From positions 1 to 64,000 of the forward strand of contig NZ_WPCC01000014.1 of assembly GCF_009741925.1 (NCBI RefSeq): a stretch of DNA of 64,000 bases, written 5' to 3'. The position numbers and the translations under genes were made by a program. This document shows positions 53,448 through 62,720 of the stretch, in pieces. The notes under the pieces were generated by a model. The model ran no database searches. It was given only the letters and a program-made list of their open reading frames with translations, and was not told the DNA's origin. Position 1 is the stretch's first letter. Each line of letters opens with the position of its first letter. This DNA is from Natronomonas sp. CBA1123. Its GTDB lineage: Archaea > Halobacteriota > Halobacteria > Halobacteriales > Haloarculaceae.

Positions 53448-56400
53448 ATGCATATCAAAGAGCTCGTCCTCGACAACTTCAAGAGCTTCGGCCGTAAGAC
53501 TCGAATCCCGTTTTACGAGGACTTCACCACCATCAGCGGTCCGAACGGCTCCGGGAAATCCAACATCATCGACTCGATTCTGTTCGCGCTCGGATTGGCC
53601 CGTACCTCGGGCATCCGCGCGGACAAACTGACCGACCTCATCTACAATCCGGGCCACGACGACGCCGACGACGGCTTCGCCGGCGAGCGTGAGGCCGCCG
53701 TCGAGGTCATCCTCGACAACGCCGACGGCACGCTCTCCCGAGACCAGGTCGTCTCCGCCGCCGGCTCGGAGAAGGTCGGCGACGTCGAGGAGATTTCGAT
53801 TCGCCGACGGGTCAAACAGACCGACGAGGACACCTACTACTCCTATTACTACCTCAACGGTCGGTCGGTGAACCTCTCCGATATCCGCGATTTGCTCGCA
53901 CAGGCGGGCGTGACACCCGAAGGGTACAACGTCGTGATGCAGGGGGACGTGACCGAAATCATCACGATGACCGCCGGCAACCGCCGAGAAATCATCGACG
54001 AAATCGCCGGCGTCGCCGAATTCGACGCCAAGAAGGCCGACGCCTTCGAGGAGTTAGAGACGGTCCAAGAGCGCGTCGACGAGGCGGAACTCCGCATCGA
54101 GGAGAAGGAGACGCGGCTGGACCAACTCGAAGACGAACGCGAGACGGCACTCGAGTACAAGGACCTCAAAGACGAGAAGGCCGAGTACGAAGGGTATCAG
54201 AAGGCCGCGGAACTCGAGGACAAACGCGAGGAATTCGAAGCCGCGACCGAGAAACGCGAAGAGAAAGCGGCCGAACTGGAGGACCTCCAGCGCGAACTCG
54301 ACGAACGGCAAGGAAAAGTCACCCGCCTCGAGGAGGACCTCGCGGACCTCAACGCCGAAATCGAACGGAAAGGCGAGGACGAACAGCTCGCCATCAAACG
54401 CGAAATCGAGGAGATAAAAGGCGAAATTTCGCGGCTCGAAGACAAAGTCGAGGCCGCAGAGGAGCGCATCGAGGACAGCGAGGCCAAGCGGCGACAGGCG
54501 TTCGTCCAGGTCGACCGCAAACAGGAGAAAATCGAGGACCTCGAAGCGGACATCCGCAACAAGAAGGTCGAGAAGTCCTCGCTGAAGGCCGACGTACAGG
54601 AGAAGGAGAGCGAACTCGAGGACGTCGAGGCCGAAATCGAGGCCGTCGACACCGAGTACGAAGAAGTTCGCGACGCTCTGGAGGCCAAACGCGAGGCGAT
54701 ACAGGAGGCCAAAGACGAGCGCAACGACCTCCAGCGCGAGCAGGACCGCCTTCTGGACGAGTCCCGACGGCGCTCGAAGGAGGAACGCGAGAAGCGCGAG
54801 GAAATCGAGGCCGCCGAGGACCGACTCCCCGAGTTGGACGCTGAACTCTCGGACCTCGAAAACGAACTGGAGAAGGCCGAGGCCAACCGCGGGACCATCA
54901 CGGAAGTCGTCGAGGACCTTCGCGAGGAGAAACGCGGCTTACAGGAGGACCTCGAATCCGTCGAGGACGACCTTTCGGCGAAACAGCAGGAGTACGCCGA
55001 ACTCGAGGCCCGCGCCGGCGAGAGCGGCGACACCTCGTATGGCCGGGCGGTGACGACGATTCTGAACGCCGATATGAACGGCGTCCACGGCACCGTCGGG
55101 CAGTTGGGCGGCGTCTCCGCCGAGTACGCGACGGCGTGTGAGACCGCCGCAGGTGGGCGGTTGGCGAACGTCGTCGTCGACGACGACGGCGTCGGCCAGC
55201 GCTGTATCGAACATCTCAAATCCAGAAACGCCGGTCGAGCGACGTTCCTGCCGATGACGGAGATGCACAGTCGGTCGCTACCGTCGGCGCCCGACCTGCC
55301 CGGCGTCGTCGACTTCGCGTACAACCTCATCGACTTCGATTCGACGTATTCGGAGGTGTTCTCCTACGTCGTCGGCGACACGCTCGTCGTCGAGGACATG
55401 GAGACCGCCCGCGATTTGATGGGCGAGTTCCGACTCGTCACGCTGGACGGCGACCTCGTCGAGAAGTCGGGTGCGATGACCGGTGGGTCGAAATCCGGCT
55501 CCCGGTACTCCTTTACGAAGAGCGGCAAGGGTCAACTCGAACGCGTCGCCGAGCGCATCACCCAACTGGAGGACGAAAAGCAGTCGATTCGTGAGGACAT
55601 CCGCGACGTGGAGGAACGACTCGACGACGCCCGCGACCGCCAATCCGACGCCGCCGAAACCGTCCGCGACATCGAAAACGACATCGAGTCCGTCGAAAGC
55701 GACCGCGAATCCGTCGAGTCGAAAATCGAGTCACTGGAGGACGAACTCGCCGACATCGAGGACGAACGCGAGGACGTGAAAGCCGAGATGGCCTCTGTCG
55801 AGGACGACATCGAGGCGAAAAACGAGGAGATAGAGGAATTAGAGGCCGAAATCGAGGAGCTAGAGCAGGAACTCGCCGACTCCGACATTCCGGAGTTGAC
55901 GAGCAAGGCGGAGGAAATCCGCGGAGAGATTTCCGACATCGAAGACCGGATGGACGACCTCGACGGCGACCTCAACGAGCTCGAACTCGAAAAGCAGTAC
56001 GCCGAGGAGGCGATCGAGGAACTCCACGACGACATCGAGACGGCCCAGAACCGAAAGGCCGAGGCCGAAGACCGCGTCGTCGAGTTGGAGGAGGCCATCG
56101 CCGACGAGGAGGGGAAACTCGAAGCCAAGGAGGAAGCCGTCGCGGAACTGGAGGACGAACTCTCGGAGTTGAAGGGCGAACGTGAGGAACTGAAGGGCGA
56201 ACTCGCCGACGCGAAATCGGCGCGCGACGAACAGAAAGAGCAGGTCTCCCGCGTCGAGTCGAAACTGGCGGACATAGAGGAGAAACTCGAGCGCCTCGAG
56301 TGGGAAATCGACGAGTTGAGTTCACAGGTCGGCGAGTACGACCCCGAGGAGATTCCGGACCACGAGACGGTCACCTCCGAAATCGCCCGTCTCGAAGCCG

Positions 56401-57026
56401 AGATGACGGCCCTAGAGCCGGTGAACATGAAGGCCATCGACGAGTACGACCGCGTGGCCGAGGAACTCGACGACTTAGAGGAGAAACGCGACACGCTCGT
56501 CGAGGAAGCCGACGGCATCCGGGAGCGCATCGATGCCTACGAAGCGAGGAAGAAAGAGACGTTCATGGAGGCCTACGAGGGCATCAACGAGCAGTTCCAG
56601 GACATCTTCGCCCGCCTCTCAAGTGGGTCCGGGGAGCTCGTCTTGGAGGACCCCGAGGACCCCTTCGAGGGCGGACTGACGATGAAGGCCCAACCGGGCG
56701 ACAAGCCGGTCCAGCGACTCGATGCGATGTCCGGCGGCGAGAAATCGCTGACGGCACTGGCGTTCATCTTCGCCATCCAGCGGTACAACCCTGCACCGTT
56801 CTACGCGCTCGACGAGGTCGACGCGTTCCTCGATGCCGCCAACGCCGAAATGGTCGGCGAGATGGTCGAGGAGTTGGCCGGCGACGCCCAGTTCGTCGTC
56901 GTCTCCCACCGGGCGGCGCTTCTGGAGCGCTCCGAGCGCGCCATCGGCGTGATGATGCAAGACGAGAACGTCTCGGCGGTGACGGGTATCGACCTGTCGT
57001 CGGGGGAGGTGCCAGCAGATGATTGA
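53448..57026 (+). CDS. smc: Chromosome segregation protein SMC
   Basis: This 1192-residue condensin ATPase folds back on itself. Walker A is GPNGSGKSNIIDSILFALG near residue 30. Two long coiled coils flank a hinge at ~520-660 (GVHGTVGQLGGVSAEYATACETA). The C-terminal head has the signature MSGGEKSLTALAFIFA and Walker B FYALDEVDAFLDAAN. Length and order are complete. The gene overlaps scpA by eight bases, indicating a fixed pair. ScpB is not in this window. Confidence 0.96.
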   Translation: MHIKELVLDNFKSFGRKTRIPFYEDFTTISGPNGSGKSNIIDSILFALGLARTSGIRADKLTDLIYNPGHDDADDGFAGEREAAVEVILDNADGTLSRDQVVSAAGSEKVGDVEEISIRRRVKQTDEDTYYSYYYLNGRSVNLSDIRDLLAQAGVTPEGYNVVMQGDVTEIITMTAGNRREIIDEIAGVAEFDAKKADAFEELETVQERVDEAELRIEEKETRLDQLEDERETALEYKDLKDEKAEYEGYQKAAELEDKREEFEAATEKREEKAAELEDLQRELDERQGKVTRLEEDLADLNAEIERKGEDEQLAIKREIEEIKGEISRLEDKVEAAEERIEDSEAKRRQAFVQVDRKQEKIEDLEADIRNKKVEKSSLKADVQEKESELEDVEAEIEAVDTEYEEVRDALEAKREAIQEAKDERNDLQREQDRLLDESRRRSKEEREKREEIEAAEDRLPELDAELSDLENELEKAEANRGTITEVVEDLREEKRGLQEDLESVEDDLSAKQQEYAELEARAGESGDTSYGRAVTTILNADMNGVHGTVGQLGGVSAEYATACETAAGGRLANVVVDDDGVGQRCIEHLKSRNAGRATFLPMTEMHSRSLPSAPDLPGVVDFAYNLIDFDSTYSEVFSYVVGDTLVVEDMETARDLMGEFRLVTLDGDLVEKSGAMTGGSKSGSRYSFTKSGKGQLERVAERITQLEDEKQSIREDIRDVEERLDDARDRQSDAAETVRDIENDIESVESDRESVESKIESLEDELADIEDEREDVKAEMASVEDDIEAKNEEIEELEAEIEELEQELADSDIPELTSKAEEIRGEISDIEDRMDDLDGDLNELELEKQYAEEAIEELHDDIETAQNRKAEAEDRVVELEEAIADEEGKLEAKEEAVAELEDELSELKGEREELKGELADAKSARDEQKEQVSRVESKLADIEEKLERLEWEIDELSSQVGEYDPEEIPDHETVTSEIARLEAEMTALEPVNMKAIDEYDRVAEELDDLEEKRDTLVEEADGIRERIDAYEARKKETFMEAYEGINEQFQDIFARLSSGSGELVLEDPEDPFEGGLTMKAQPGDKPVQRLDAMSGGEKSLTALAFIFAIQRYNPAPFYALDEVDAFLDAANAEMVGEMVEELAGDAQFVVVSHRAALLERSERAIGVMMQDENVSAVTGIDLSSGEVPADD

Positions 57027-58056
57027 CGAGTCGGACGACGAACAGCAGGAGGACGGCGCCGAAAAGCGAACCGACGGCGGCGCCGCCGAGGAGATTCCGC
57101 TGAACATCGCGGGCCACGACGACGAGAAGCGAAAGCGGGAGGCCGACGGTGTCGAGGCGAACGGGGATGGCCCGAAGGCCAACGGCGACGGCTCGAAAAC
57201 CAACGGCGAGACCCCCGACGAGGAGTCGGTCCTCTCGGAGTTCGACGTCTCGGACCCGCGGGAGACCGACGACGACGAGGTCGAACCCGTCGAGTTGCTC
57301 GTCCAGTTGGCCGACGACGGCGAAATCGACCCGTGGGACATCGACGTGGTGACGGTGACCGACAAGTTCCTCGACCGCCTCGACGAGGCGGATTTGCGGA
57401 CCGGCGGACGGGCGCTGTTCTACGCGTCGGTGCTGTTGCGGATGAAAAGCGACGCGATGTGGACCGACGACGAACCCGAAGACGAGTGGGAGGAGGAACC
57501 CTGGGAAACCCAGCCGCCGGAGGAGGGCGGCCCGGCAATCGACCCCTTCGAGCAGTTGGAAGCCGAGATGGACCGCCGCATCGAGCGGAAACGGGCACGC
57601 GGTATGCCCCAGACCCTCGACGAGTTGGTGCGTGACCTCCGGGAACACGAACGGGAGACGTGGTGGAAGGAGTCGAGAACGTACGACACCTCCGAGTCGC
57701 CGTCGGGCTTTTCGCGGGGGACGCAGACGCTGGATTACCACGGCGCTGACGACCTCCGGATGGACGACGAGCCGACGGCAGACGACGTGACCGGGACGGC
57801 CCACGACGAACACATGGAGGACATCATCAACGACGTGTACGTCGAACTACAGGGCCACTACGACCAGGGACGTGAGGAGGTGCTGTTCGCGGAAGTCCGG
57901 GAGGCCGGCGGCTCCCGGGTGAACACGTTCCTCGGATTGCTGTTTCTCGCCCATCGTGGACAGGTTCGCCTCCAACAAGACGAACTGTTCGGCGATTTGT
58001 GGGTACAGGACCCCGCCGCAGTTCCCGCCGAAGAGGCCGCTCCAGCCGACGACTGA
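57019..58056 (+). CDS. scpA: Segregation and condensation protein ScpA
   Basis: This 345-residue kleisin bridges the SMC heads. The first ~90 residues are a polar, repetitive extension (NGDGPKANGDGSKTNGE). The kleisin N-terminal domain then reads VEPVELLVQLADDGEIDPWDIDVVTVTDKFLDRL, followed by RALFYASVLLRMKSDAMW. The C-terminal winged helix is at ~285-330 (EVLFAEVREAGGSRVNTFLGLLFLAHRGQVRLQQDELFGDLWV). Confidence 0.93.
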   Translation: MIDESDDEQQEDGAEKRTDGGAAEEIPLNIAGHDDEKRKREADGVEANGDGPKANGDGSKTNGETPDEESVLSEFDVSDPRETDDDEVEPVELLVQLADDGEIDPWDIDVVTVTDKFLDRLDEADLRTGGRALFYASVLLRMKSDAMWTDDEPEDEWEEEPWETQPPEEGGPAIDPFEQLEAEMDRRIERKRARGMPQTLDELVRDLREHERETWWKESRTYDTSESPSGFSRGTQTLDYHGADDLRMDDEPTADDVTGTAHDEHMEDIINDVYVELQGHYDQGREEVLFAEVREAGGSRVNTFLGLLFLAHRGQVRLQQDELFGDLWVQDPAAVPAEEAAPADD

Positions 58057-58099
58057 CCACCATCTCCGTTCGAAAAAACCCCTGCAACGTTTGCCGGTG

Positions 58100-58109
58100 A
58101 ATTTATTTG
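58100..58109 (+). promoter_or_regulatory. TATA-like box of the 36-residue ORF
   Basis: AATTTATTTG lies about 31 bases before ATG 58136. The palindrome at 58116-58134 sits between it and the start codon. Confidence 0.5.
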
Positions 58110-58115
58110 TGGCAA

Positions 58116-58134
58116 TGTGGTAGTGAATACCACA
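58116..58134. promoter_or_regulatory. Perfect palindrome, likely operator
   Basis: TGTGGTA (58116-58122) and TACCACA (58128-58134) are perfect inverted arms around GTGAA. The position between the TATA-like box and ATG 58136 is where a repressor dimer would block transcription. The binding protein is unknown. Confidence 0.55.
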
Positions 58135-58135
58135 C

Positions 58136-58246
58136 ATGACACCGACTCGCCTCAGAGAACGACTGGAAGAGACACGCGACCGGGTAGACCCCGACGACGT
58201 CGTGACGGCGCTGACGTACGTCCGTGAAGACGGGCGTCAGCGGTAA
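58136..58246 (+). CDS. Candidate 36-residue charged protein
   Basis: ATG 58136 opens a 37-codon frame (MTPTRLRERLEETRDRVDPD start) that ends TYVREDGRQR. It would form one amphipathic helix. It has a TATA-like box and a palindrome before the start, which argues against chance. Its 3' end overlaps the convergent MTA phosphorylase gene by ten bases. Function unknown. Confidence 0.5.
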   Translation: MTPTRLRERLEETRDRVDPDDVVTALTYVREDGRQR

Positions 58247-59082
58247 TCGTCGAGAAGGAGTTCCAGTTTCTGGCGTTTTTCGTGGCCGATAGCCTCGGCT
58301 GGCGTGTTGATGGCGCCGTCCAGCGCCGACCGACAGTCGCAGTCACAGTCGCTGTCGACTGACCCGACGACGGCGTCCAAGAGGTCGCTCATCGACTCCT
58401 CGTTGGCCGCGGCGTGACCCAGCACCGTCTCCAGTGAGACCTCCTCTTCGTCGTGCCACACGTCGTAGTCGGTGATGCCGGTGACGGCGGCGTAACACAG
58501 TTCTGCTTCGCGTGCGAGGTGGGCCTCCGGAACCGTCGTCATCCCGATGAGGTCGAACCCTCGCTCGCGGTAGAACTCGCTTTCGGCCCGCGTGGAGAAC
58601 TGCGGGCCCTCGATACAGACGTAGGTACCGCCGTCTTCGACCTCAGCATCAGTCGCATCTGCCGCCTCCACGAGCGCTTCGGAGAGATGTGGACAGTACG
58701 GGTCGGCCATCGAAACGTGGGCGACGATGCCGTCGCCGAAAAAGGACCGCGGCCGGTCGCGGGTCCGGTCGAACAACTGGTCGGGGACGACGAGCGTCCG
58801 CGGCGGGAGCGATTCCCAGAGACTGCCGACGGCGTTCGTGGCGACGACGTGGTCGACGCCGGCCTGTTTCAGCGCGTGGATGTTCGCCCGGTACGGCACG
58901 TTCGTCGGGTCGTACTGATGGTTCCGGCCGTGTCGCGGGAGGAAGGCGACCTCCCGTCCATCGACCTCGCCGACCTCCAGCGGTGCACTGGGGGACCCGA
59001 ACGGCGTCTTGACGCGCTCTTCGTAGGTGTTCTCGAAGCCGAGCGACTCGTAGATGCCGCTGCCACCGATGATGCCGAGCAT
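58237..59082 (-). CDS. mtnP: S-methyl-5'-thioadenosine phosphorylase family
   Basis: This 281-residue purine phosphorylase should split methylthioadenosine (or methylthioinosine). Motifs are GIIGGSGIYES at 3-13, LPRHGRNHQYDPTNVPYRANIHALKQ, TNAVGSLWE, CIEGPQFSTRAESEFYR and MTTVPEAHLAREAELCYAAVTGITDYDVW. A C-terminal Cys cluster (DSDCDCDCRSALDGAI) is an odd addition. ATG 59082 is the family start. The choice between MTAP and MTIP substrate is not certain. Confidence 0.9.
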   Translation of the reverse strand: MLGIIGGSGIYESLGFENTYEERVKTPFGSPSAPLEVGEVDGREVAFLPRHGRNHQYDPTNVPYRANIHALKQAGVDHVVATNAVGSLWESLPPRTLVVPDQLFDRTRDRPRSFFGDGIVAHVSMADPYCPHLSEALVEAADATDAEVEDGGTYVCIEGPQFSTRAESEFYRERGFDLIGMTTVPEAHLAREAELCYAAVTGITDYDVWHDEEEVSLETVLGHAAANEESMSDLLDAVVGSVDSDCDCDCRSALDGAINTPAEAIGHEKRQKLELLLDDYR

Positions 59083-59189
59083 GGGAGGGAGTTCGGTCGG
59101 GTGGTACTTCGGTGTATGTCCCGCCGCTGGCTCCCGGTCGGGACACACACGCGAGCAACACCCATGTGCCGGCGACGCCTCTATCGGCT

Positions 59190-59897
59190 ATGGACGACCC
59201 GCTCGCGTTGGCCGAGGCGTATCTGCGGTCGGTGCGTCGCAGCGAGTCGGCACACGAAATCGCCGCCTCCCTGCGTGACCTGCCGCGGGAGCGACTCCAC
59301 GCGGCGCTCGACGGCGATGCCGAGCGACTCGCCTTCTGGCTGAACGTCTACAATGCGACCGCACAGTCGGTGCTTTCTGCGGACCCGGCGGCGTTCGAGG
59401 CTCGCTCGTCGTTCTTCCGAGCGCCGCTTGTGGCCGTCTCGGGTCGGGACCTCTCGTTAGACGACGTGGAACACGGTATGCTTCGTCGGTCCCATCCGAA
59501 GTGGGGGTTCGGCTACGTCCCGAACCCCTTCTCTGACGCCTTCGAACGTGCCTTCCGCGTCGAGGAGCGTGACCCGCGAATCCACTTCGCGCTGAACTGC
59601 GGAGCAGCCTCCTGTCCCCCCATCGCGGCCTACGAGGCGGACCGAATCGACGCCCAACTCGACCTCGCGTCCGGCGGCTATCTCGACAGTGAGGCCGTCT
59701 ACGACGCCGAGGCAGGTGTGGTGACCATCCCGCGACTCATGCTGTGGTTTCGCGGCGACTTCGGCGGCCGACGCGGAATCCTCCAGTTCCTCCGGAAGTA
59801 CGACGCGATACCAGCCGATGTGACGCCCGACATCGACTACGCCGACTACGACTGGTCGCTGGACGCGGGACGCTTCGCGCCCGTCTCGGAGTGGTGA
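59190..59897 (+). CDS. DUF547-domain protein
   Basis: This 235-residue protein matches DUF547, with FWLNVYNATAQSVLS near residue 50 and HFALNCGAASCPPIAAYEA near residue 128. The conserved Cys and His suggest a catalytic site related to the transglutaminase/NlpC type, though no activity is established. ATG 59190 (MDDPLALAEAYLRSV) is preferred. It is divergent from mtnP and convergent with the prenyltransferase gene. Confidence 0.83.
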   Translation: MDDPLALAEAYLRSVRRSESAHEIAASLRDLPRERLHAALDGDAERLAFWLNVYNATAQSVLSADPAAFEARSSFFRAPLVAVSGRDLSLDDVEHGMLRRSHPKWGFGYVPNPFSDAFERAFRVEERDPRIHFALNCGAASCPPIAAYEADRIDAQLDLASGGYLDSEAVYDAEAGVVTIPRLMLWFRGDFGGRRGILQFLRKYDAIPADVTPDIDYADYDWSLDAGRFAPVSEW

Positions 59898-59898
59898 C

Positions 59899-60837
59899 CT
59901 ACGCGAAGACAGCCAGATACCCCCACGCCAGCAGTTGGGCGACGGCGACGAGAACCATCCCGACGACCGCCGGAAACGGCTCCTCGCGGCGGGTGTAGCG
60001 GACGCCGCCCCAGACGAACAGCGGCAGCGCCGGCAGCGTCGCGGCGGTGACGAGTCGGGGAATCGGGTCGACCCCCGGCAGCGGCGCCGTATCGGCCGTG
60101 AGGACGTACAGCGAGACGACCCCGGTGGTCGTGACAAGCCAGTACGTCGTCCGGAGGCGGCGCTTCGACCACCGCGTCGGCAGGGTGTACTTCCCCACGT
60201 CGGCGTCGGGCATCCGGTCGGGCCACTGCGTTTCGAGAAGGTTGACGAACACGAACAGGGTAAACGGGACGACGGCGAGGGCGACATCAACCGTGAGACC
60301 CCCCAGCACCGCCGCGCCGTAACACGGCAACAGCAGCCCGCCCAGAAGAGCGTTGTCGAGTTCGCCGACGCCGTGCCACGCCAGCGACAGCGGCGGGAGC
60401 GAGTACTGCAATCCGAGAACGGCGATACTGGCCAACAGCACCGCGGCAGCCGTCGACAGAAGACCTGCGAGCAAGAGCCCGACCCCGGCGAGGGCTCCGA
60501 CGACGAGTGTGACGGCCATCGCCTCGCGTGCGAGACGGCGCGGGAGACCAGTGACGTGGAGCGCGCCACTGCCGCCCGAAAACGGTGTCCGGTCGGCATC
60601 GGCGTCGGTTTCGTAATCCGCGTACTCGTTGGCGTAGTGGACGGCCGCCGCCGTGGGAACGAGCGCAGCCACGCCGGCGAGGACCGCGCGGGCATCGAGA
60701 GACGTTCCGCTGGCCACGGCGATGGCGACGCCGAGGGCGTACACAGCGACGATGAGCAACAACTGGGACGGGCGGCTCATCTTCCAGAGTGCCCACGCCC
60801 GCGGCACCGCCTCTCGGAGGGCCGCATCCACGCTCAT
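59899..60837 (-). CDS. UbiA-family prenyltransferase (MenA-like)
   Basis: This 312-residue membrane enzyme has about nine helices. The first Asp-rich motif is NEYADYETDADADR near residue 70 and the second is DRMPDADVGKYTLPTRW near residue 210. It transfers a prenyl chain to an aromatic or lipid acceptor. The motif details resemble MenA and related enzymes more than DGGGP synthase. It is last in an operon after the HD and phosphoribosyltransferase genes, with ATGA overlap to the HD gene. Confidence 0.85.
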   Translation of the reverse strand: MSVDAALREAVPRAWALWKMSRPSQLLLIVAVYALGVAIAVASGTSLDARAVLAGVAALVPTAAAVHYANEYADYETDADADRTPFSGGSGALHVTGLPRRLAREAMAVTLVVGALAGVGLLLAGLLSTAAAVLLASIAVLGLQYSLPPLSLAWHGVGELDNALLGGLLLPCYGAAVLGGLTVDVALAVVPFTLFVFVNLLETQWPDRMPDADVGKYTLPTRWSKRRLRTTYWLVTTTGVVSLYVLTADTAPLPGVDPIPRLVTAATLPALPLFVWGGVRYTRREEPFPAVVGMVLVAVAQLLAWGYLAVFA

Positions 60838-61427
60838 CGGTTTCGCTTTGCGGTCTCGTAGCGCTCGTGAATCGACTCGAACAGTTCACGGCCGCGGTCG
60901 GTTGACAGCCGTGGTTCGCCGGTCGCGAAGAACTCGTCGAGGTCGTCGAACTCCTCGAAGTGGGGATTGTCGGCGTCGGGGTCGTAACGTTGCTGTCGCT
61001 CGTATACCAGCGCCTGCAGGCAGGTGTCGAGGATGTCCATGTCCTTGACGAAGCGGGCCTCGGGGGTGTCTCGGGCCTCGTACTCCGCCCACACCTCGTG
61101 AATCTCCTCGCCGAGCGCCGCGAGCGGGCCCGCCATCGCCTCGCGTTCACGGCGCTCCTTCTCCTCGGCGTCGACGGATTGGGCGCCGGCTTCTGCGCGA
61201 GTGGCGATGTCGCCGGTTTCGGCTTCGGCCACGTCGTGGGCGATAGCCAACGTCAGCGCCCGCTCGCGGTCCACTTCAGGCGGACAGAAGCGGACGACGA
61301 GCAACGCGACGCCCCACGTGTGGGCCGCGACGGATTCGGGGGCCTCGATGCCACGGAGTTGCCAGCCGGTGCGCGTCTCGTCTTTCAGGGCGTACGCCTC
61401 GACGAGGGCGTCCAGCGAGTCGGACAC
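60834..61427 (-). CDS. HD-domain hydrolase (YfbR/HDDC2-like 5'-deoxynucleotidase)
   Basis: This 197-residue protein starts at GTG 61427 (VSDSLDALVEAYALKDETR). The metal-binding residues are in SVAAHTWGVALLV, IAHDVAEAETGDIATR and FVKDMDILDTCLQ, as in HD nucleotidases that remove 5' phosphates from dNMPs. It starts one base after the stop of the phosphoribosyltransferase gene. Together they suggest nucleotide salvage. Confidence 0.83.
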   Translation of the reverse strand: MSDSLDALVEAYALKDETRTGWQLRGIEAPESVAAHTWGVALLVVRFCPPEVDRERALTLAIAHDVAEAETGDIATRAEAGAQSVDAEEKERREREAMAGPLAALGEEIHEVWAEYEARDTPEARFVKDMDILDTCLQALVYERQQRYDPDADNPHFEEFDDLDEFFATGEPRLSTDRGRELFESIHERYETAKRNR

Positions 61428-61428
61428 G

Positions 61429-62121
61429 TCAGGCCAGTTGCCACCGGTCCTCGCCGACCCGTTCGGCGGCGTCCCGGCGGACCATCTCTTCGAGGACCTC
61501 GTCGAGGCGGTTCGGTTGGGCGATTTCCATGCCGATACGCTCGACGCGGTGGAACTCCGCGAGGTAGTGGCGGATGTCGCCGCGCGTGAACGTGTCGGCG
61601 TCGGCTTTCTCCATGACGCCACTGATGAGGTCTATCATGTCCTCGATGAAGTTCCACGGATAGACGACCCACGTCCACTCCTCAAGGCGCTCGCCGACGA
61701 ACTGGGGTTCGAACTCGCTGGTCTGGAGCAACTGCAGCGTCGCGGTTCGGACCTCCGAGGCACCGCGGTCGGTGACGTACTCGTGGGCCCGCTCGATGGA
61801 ACCACCGGTGTCGGCGATGTCGTCGATGACGAGGACGTCTTTCCCTTCGACGCTCCCCTCGGGCATCGGATAGCGAACGGTCGGTTCGTCCGCCTTCTGT
61901 CCGGTACCGACGTAGTGTTCCATCTTCAGGCTCGTCAAATCGTCCATGCCGAGGAAGTCACAGATACAGCGGCCGGCGAACCAGCCGCCGCGCGCGAGCG
62001 CGACGACGACATCCGGTTCGAACTCGGCGGCTTTGACCTGATTCGAGACGCCGCGGCACAGCCCGTAGATGTACTCCCAGTTGGTAATCGTACACTTGAA
62101 CTCGTCCGGGAGGTCGCTCAT
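61429..62121 (-). CDS. Purine-type phosphoribosyltransferase
   Basis: This 230-residue PRTase has the PRPP loop VLVIDDIADTGGS near residue 97 and the ARGGWFAGRCICDFLGMDDL region near residue 43. The C-terminal ~90 residues form an extra helical domain (DMIDLISGVMEKADADTF, then a winged-helix-like end). Base specificity is uncertain: such haloarchaeal proteins are annotated as hypoxanthine/guanine or general PRTases. Confidence 0.84.
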   Translation of the reverse strand: MSDLPDEFKCTITNWEYIYGLCRGVSNQVKAAEFEPDVVVALARGGWFAGRCICDFLGMDDLTSLKMEHYVGTGQKADEPTVRYPMPEGSVEGKDVLVIDDIADTGGSIERAHEYVTDRGASEVRTATLQLLQTSEFEPQFVGERLEEWTWVVYPWNFIEDMIDLISGVMEKADADTFTRGDIRHYLAEFHRVERIGMEIAQPNRLDEVLEEMVRRDAAERVGEDRWQLA

Positions 62122-62180
62122 ACCGGGTGGGAGGAACGCCGGTGTCGTTAATCTGTCCGTCCGTCGCGGGGCGAACGTCT

Positions 62181-62657
62181 ATGTCTCGGCCGGCCGACGA
62201 CTCGACCATGCCCGATTTCGAGCGTTTCGACCACGAGAGTCACATGGCCGAGGCCATCGACCTCGCCCGCGAGGCGGTCGACCGCGGCGACCGACCGTTC
62301 GGGTCGGTGCTCGTCGTCGGCGACGAGGTCGTCATGCGCGAATCCAACCGCGTGCTCACCGAAGACGACGTTCGACGGCATCCGGAGCTCCACCTCGCCT
62401 ATCGGGCCCTCCGGGAACTCGACGCCGAGACGCGGGCCGAGGCGGTGATGTACACGAGCACCGAACCCTGCCCGATGTGCAGCGGCGGGATGCGGTACGC
62501 GGGGTTCGGCCGAGTCGTCTACAGCGTCGGCGCCGACGAAGTCGTCGAGTTCGCCGGCGGCGAACCCGCGACACGCGCCTCGGAGATACTCGACTGCCCA
62601 GTCGTCGGCGGCGTCGCAAACGAGGCTGGCCGCGCCGTCCACGAGTCGTTCTGGTAG
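62181..62657 (+). CDS. Nucleoside/guanine deaminase-like CMP/dCMP deaminase family
   Basis: This ~158-residue zinc deaminase has the catalytic HPE (His-x-Glu) in DVRRHPELHLAYRALR and the Cys pair in TEPCPMCSGGMRYAGFGRVVY. It is probably a guanine or nucleoside deaminase. ATG 62181 is the first after a weak TATA-like GTTAAT; ATG 62208 (MPDFERFDHES) is an equally reasonable start. It is divergent from the phosphoribosyltransferase gene and could share the salvage role. Confidence 0.83.
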   Translation: MSRPADDSTMPDFERFDHESHMAEAIDLAREAVDRGDRPFGSVLVVGDEVVMRESNRVLTEDDVRRHPELHLAYRALRELDAETRAEAVMYTSTEPCPMCSGGMRYAGFGRVVYSVGADEVVEFAGGEPATRASEILDCPVVGGVANEAGRAVHESFW

Positions 62658-62720
62658 TGGTACGAGAACGGCTGGCATCCCGCCACCTCACTTAACAAAC
62701 CCGCGCTCCGTGGCGGGTGT

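Noticed and set aside
62380-62410. Apparent loss of the catalytic Glu in the deaminase (HLA instead of HAE)
   Set aside because: The true motif is HPE three residues earlier, which supplies both the zinc His and the catalytic Glu.
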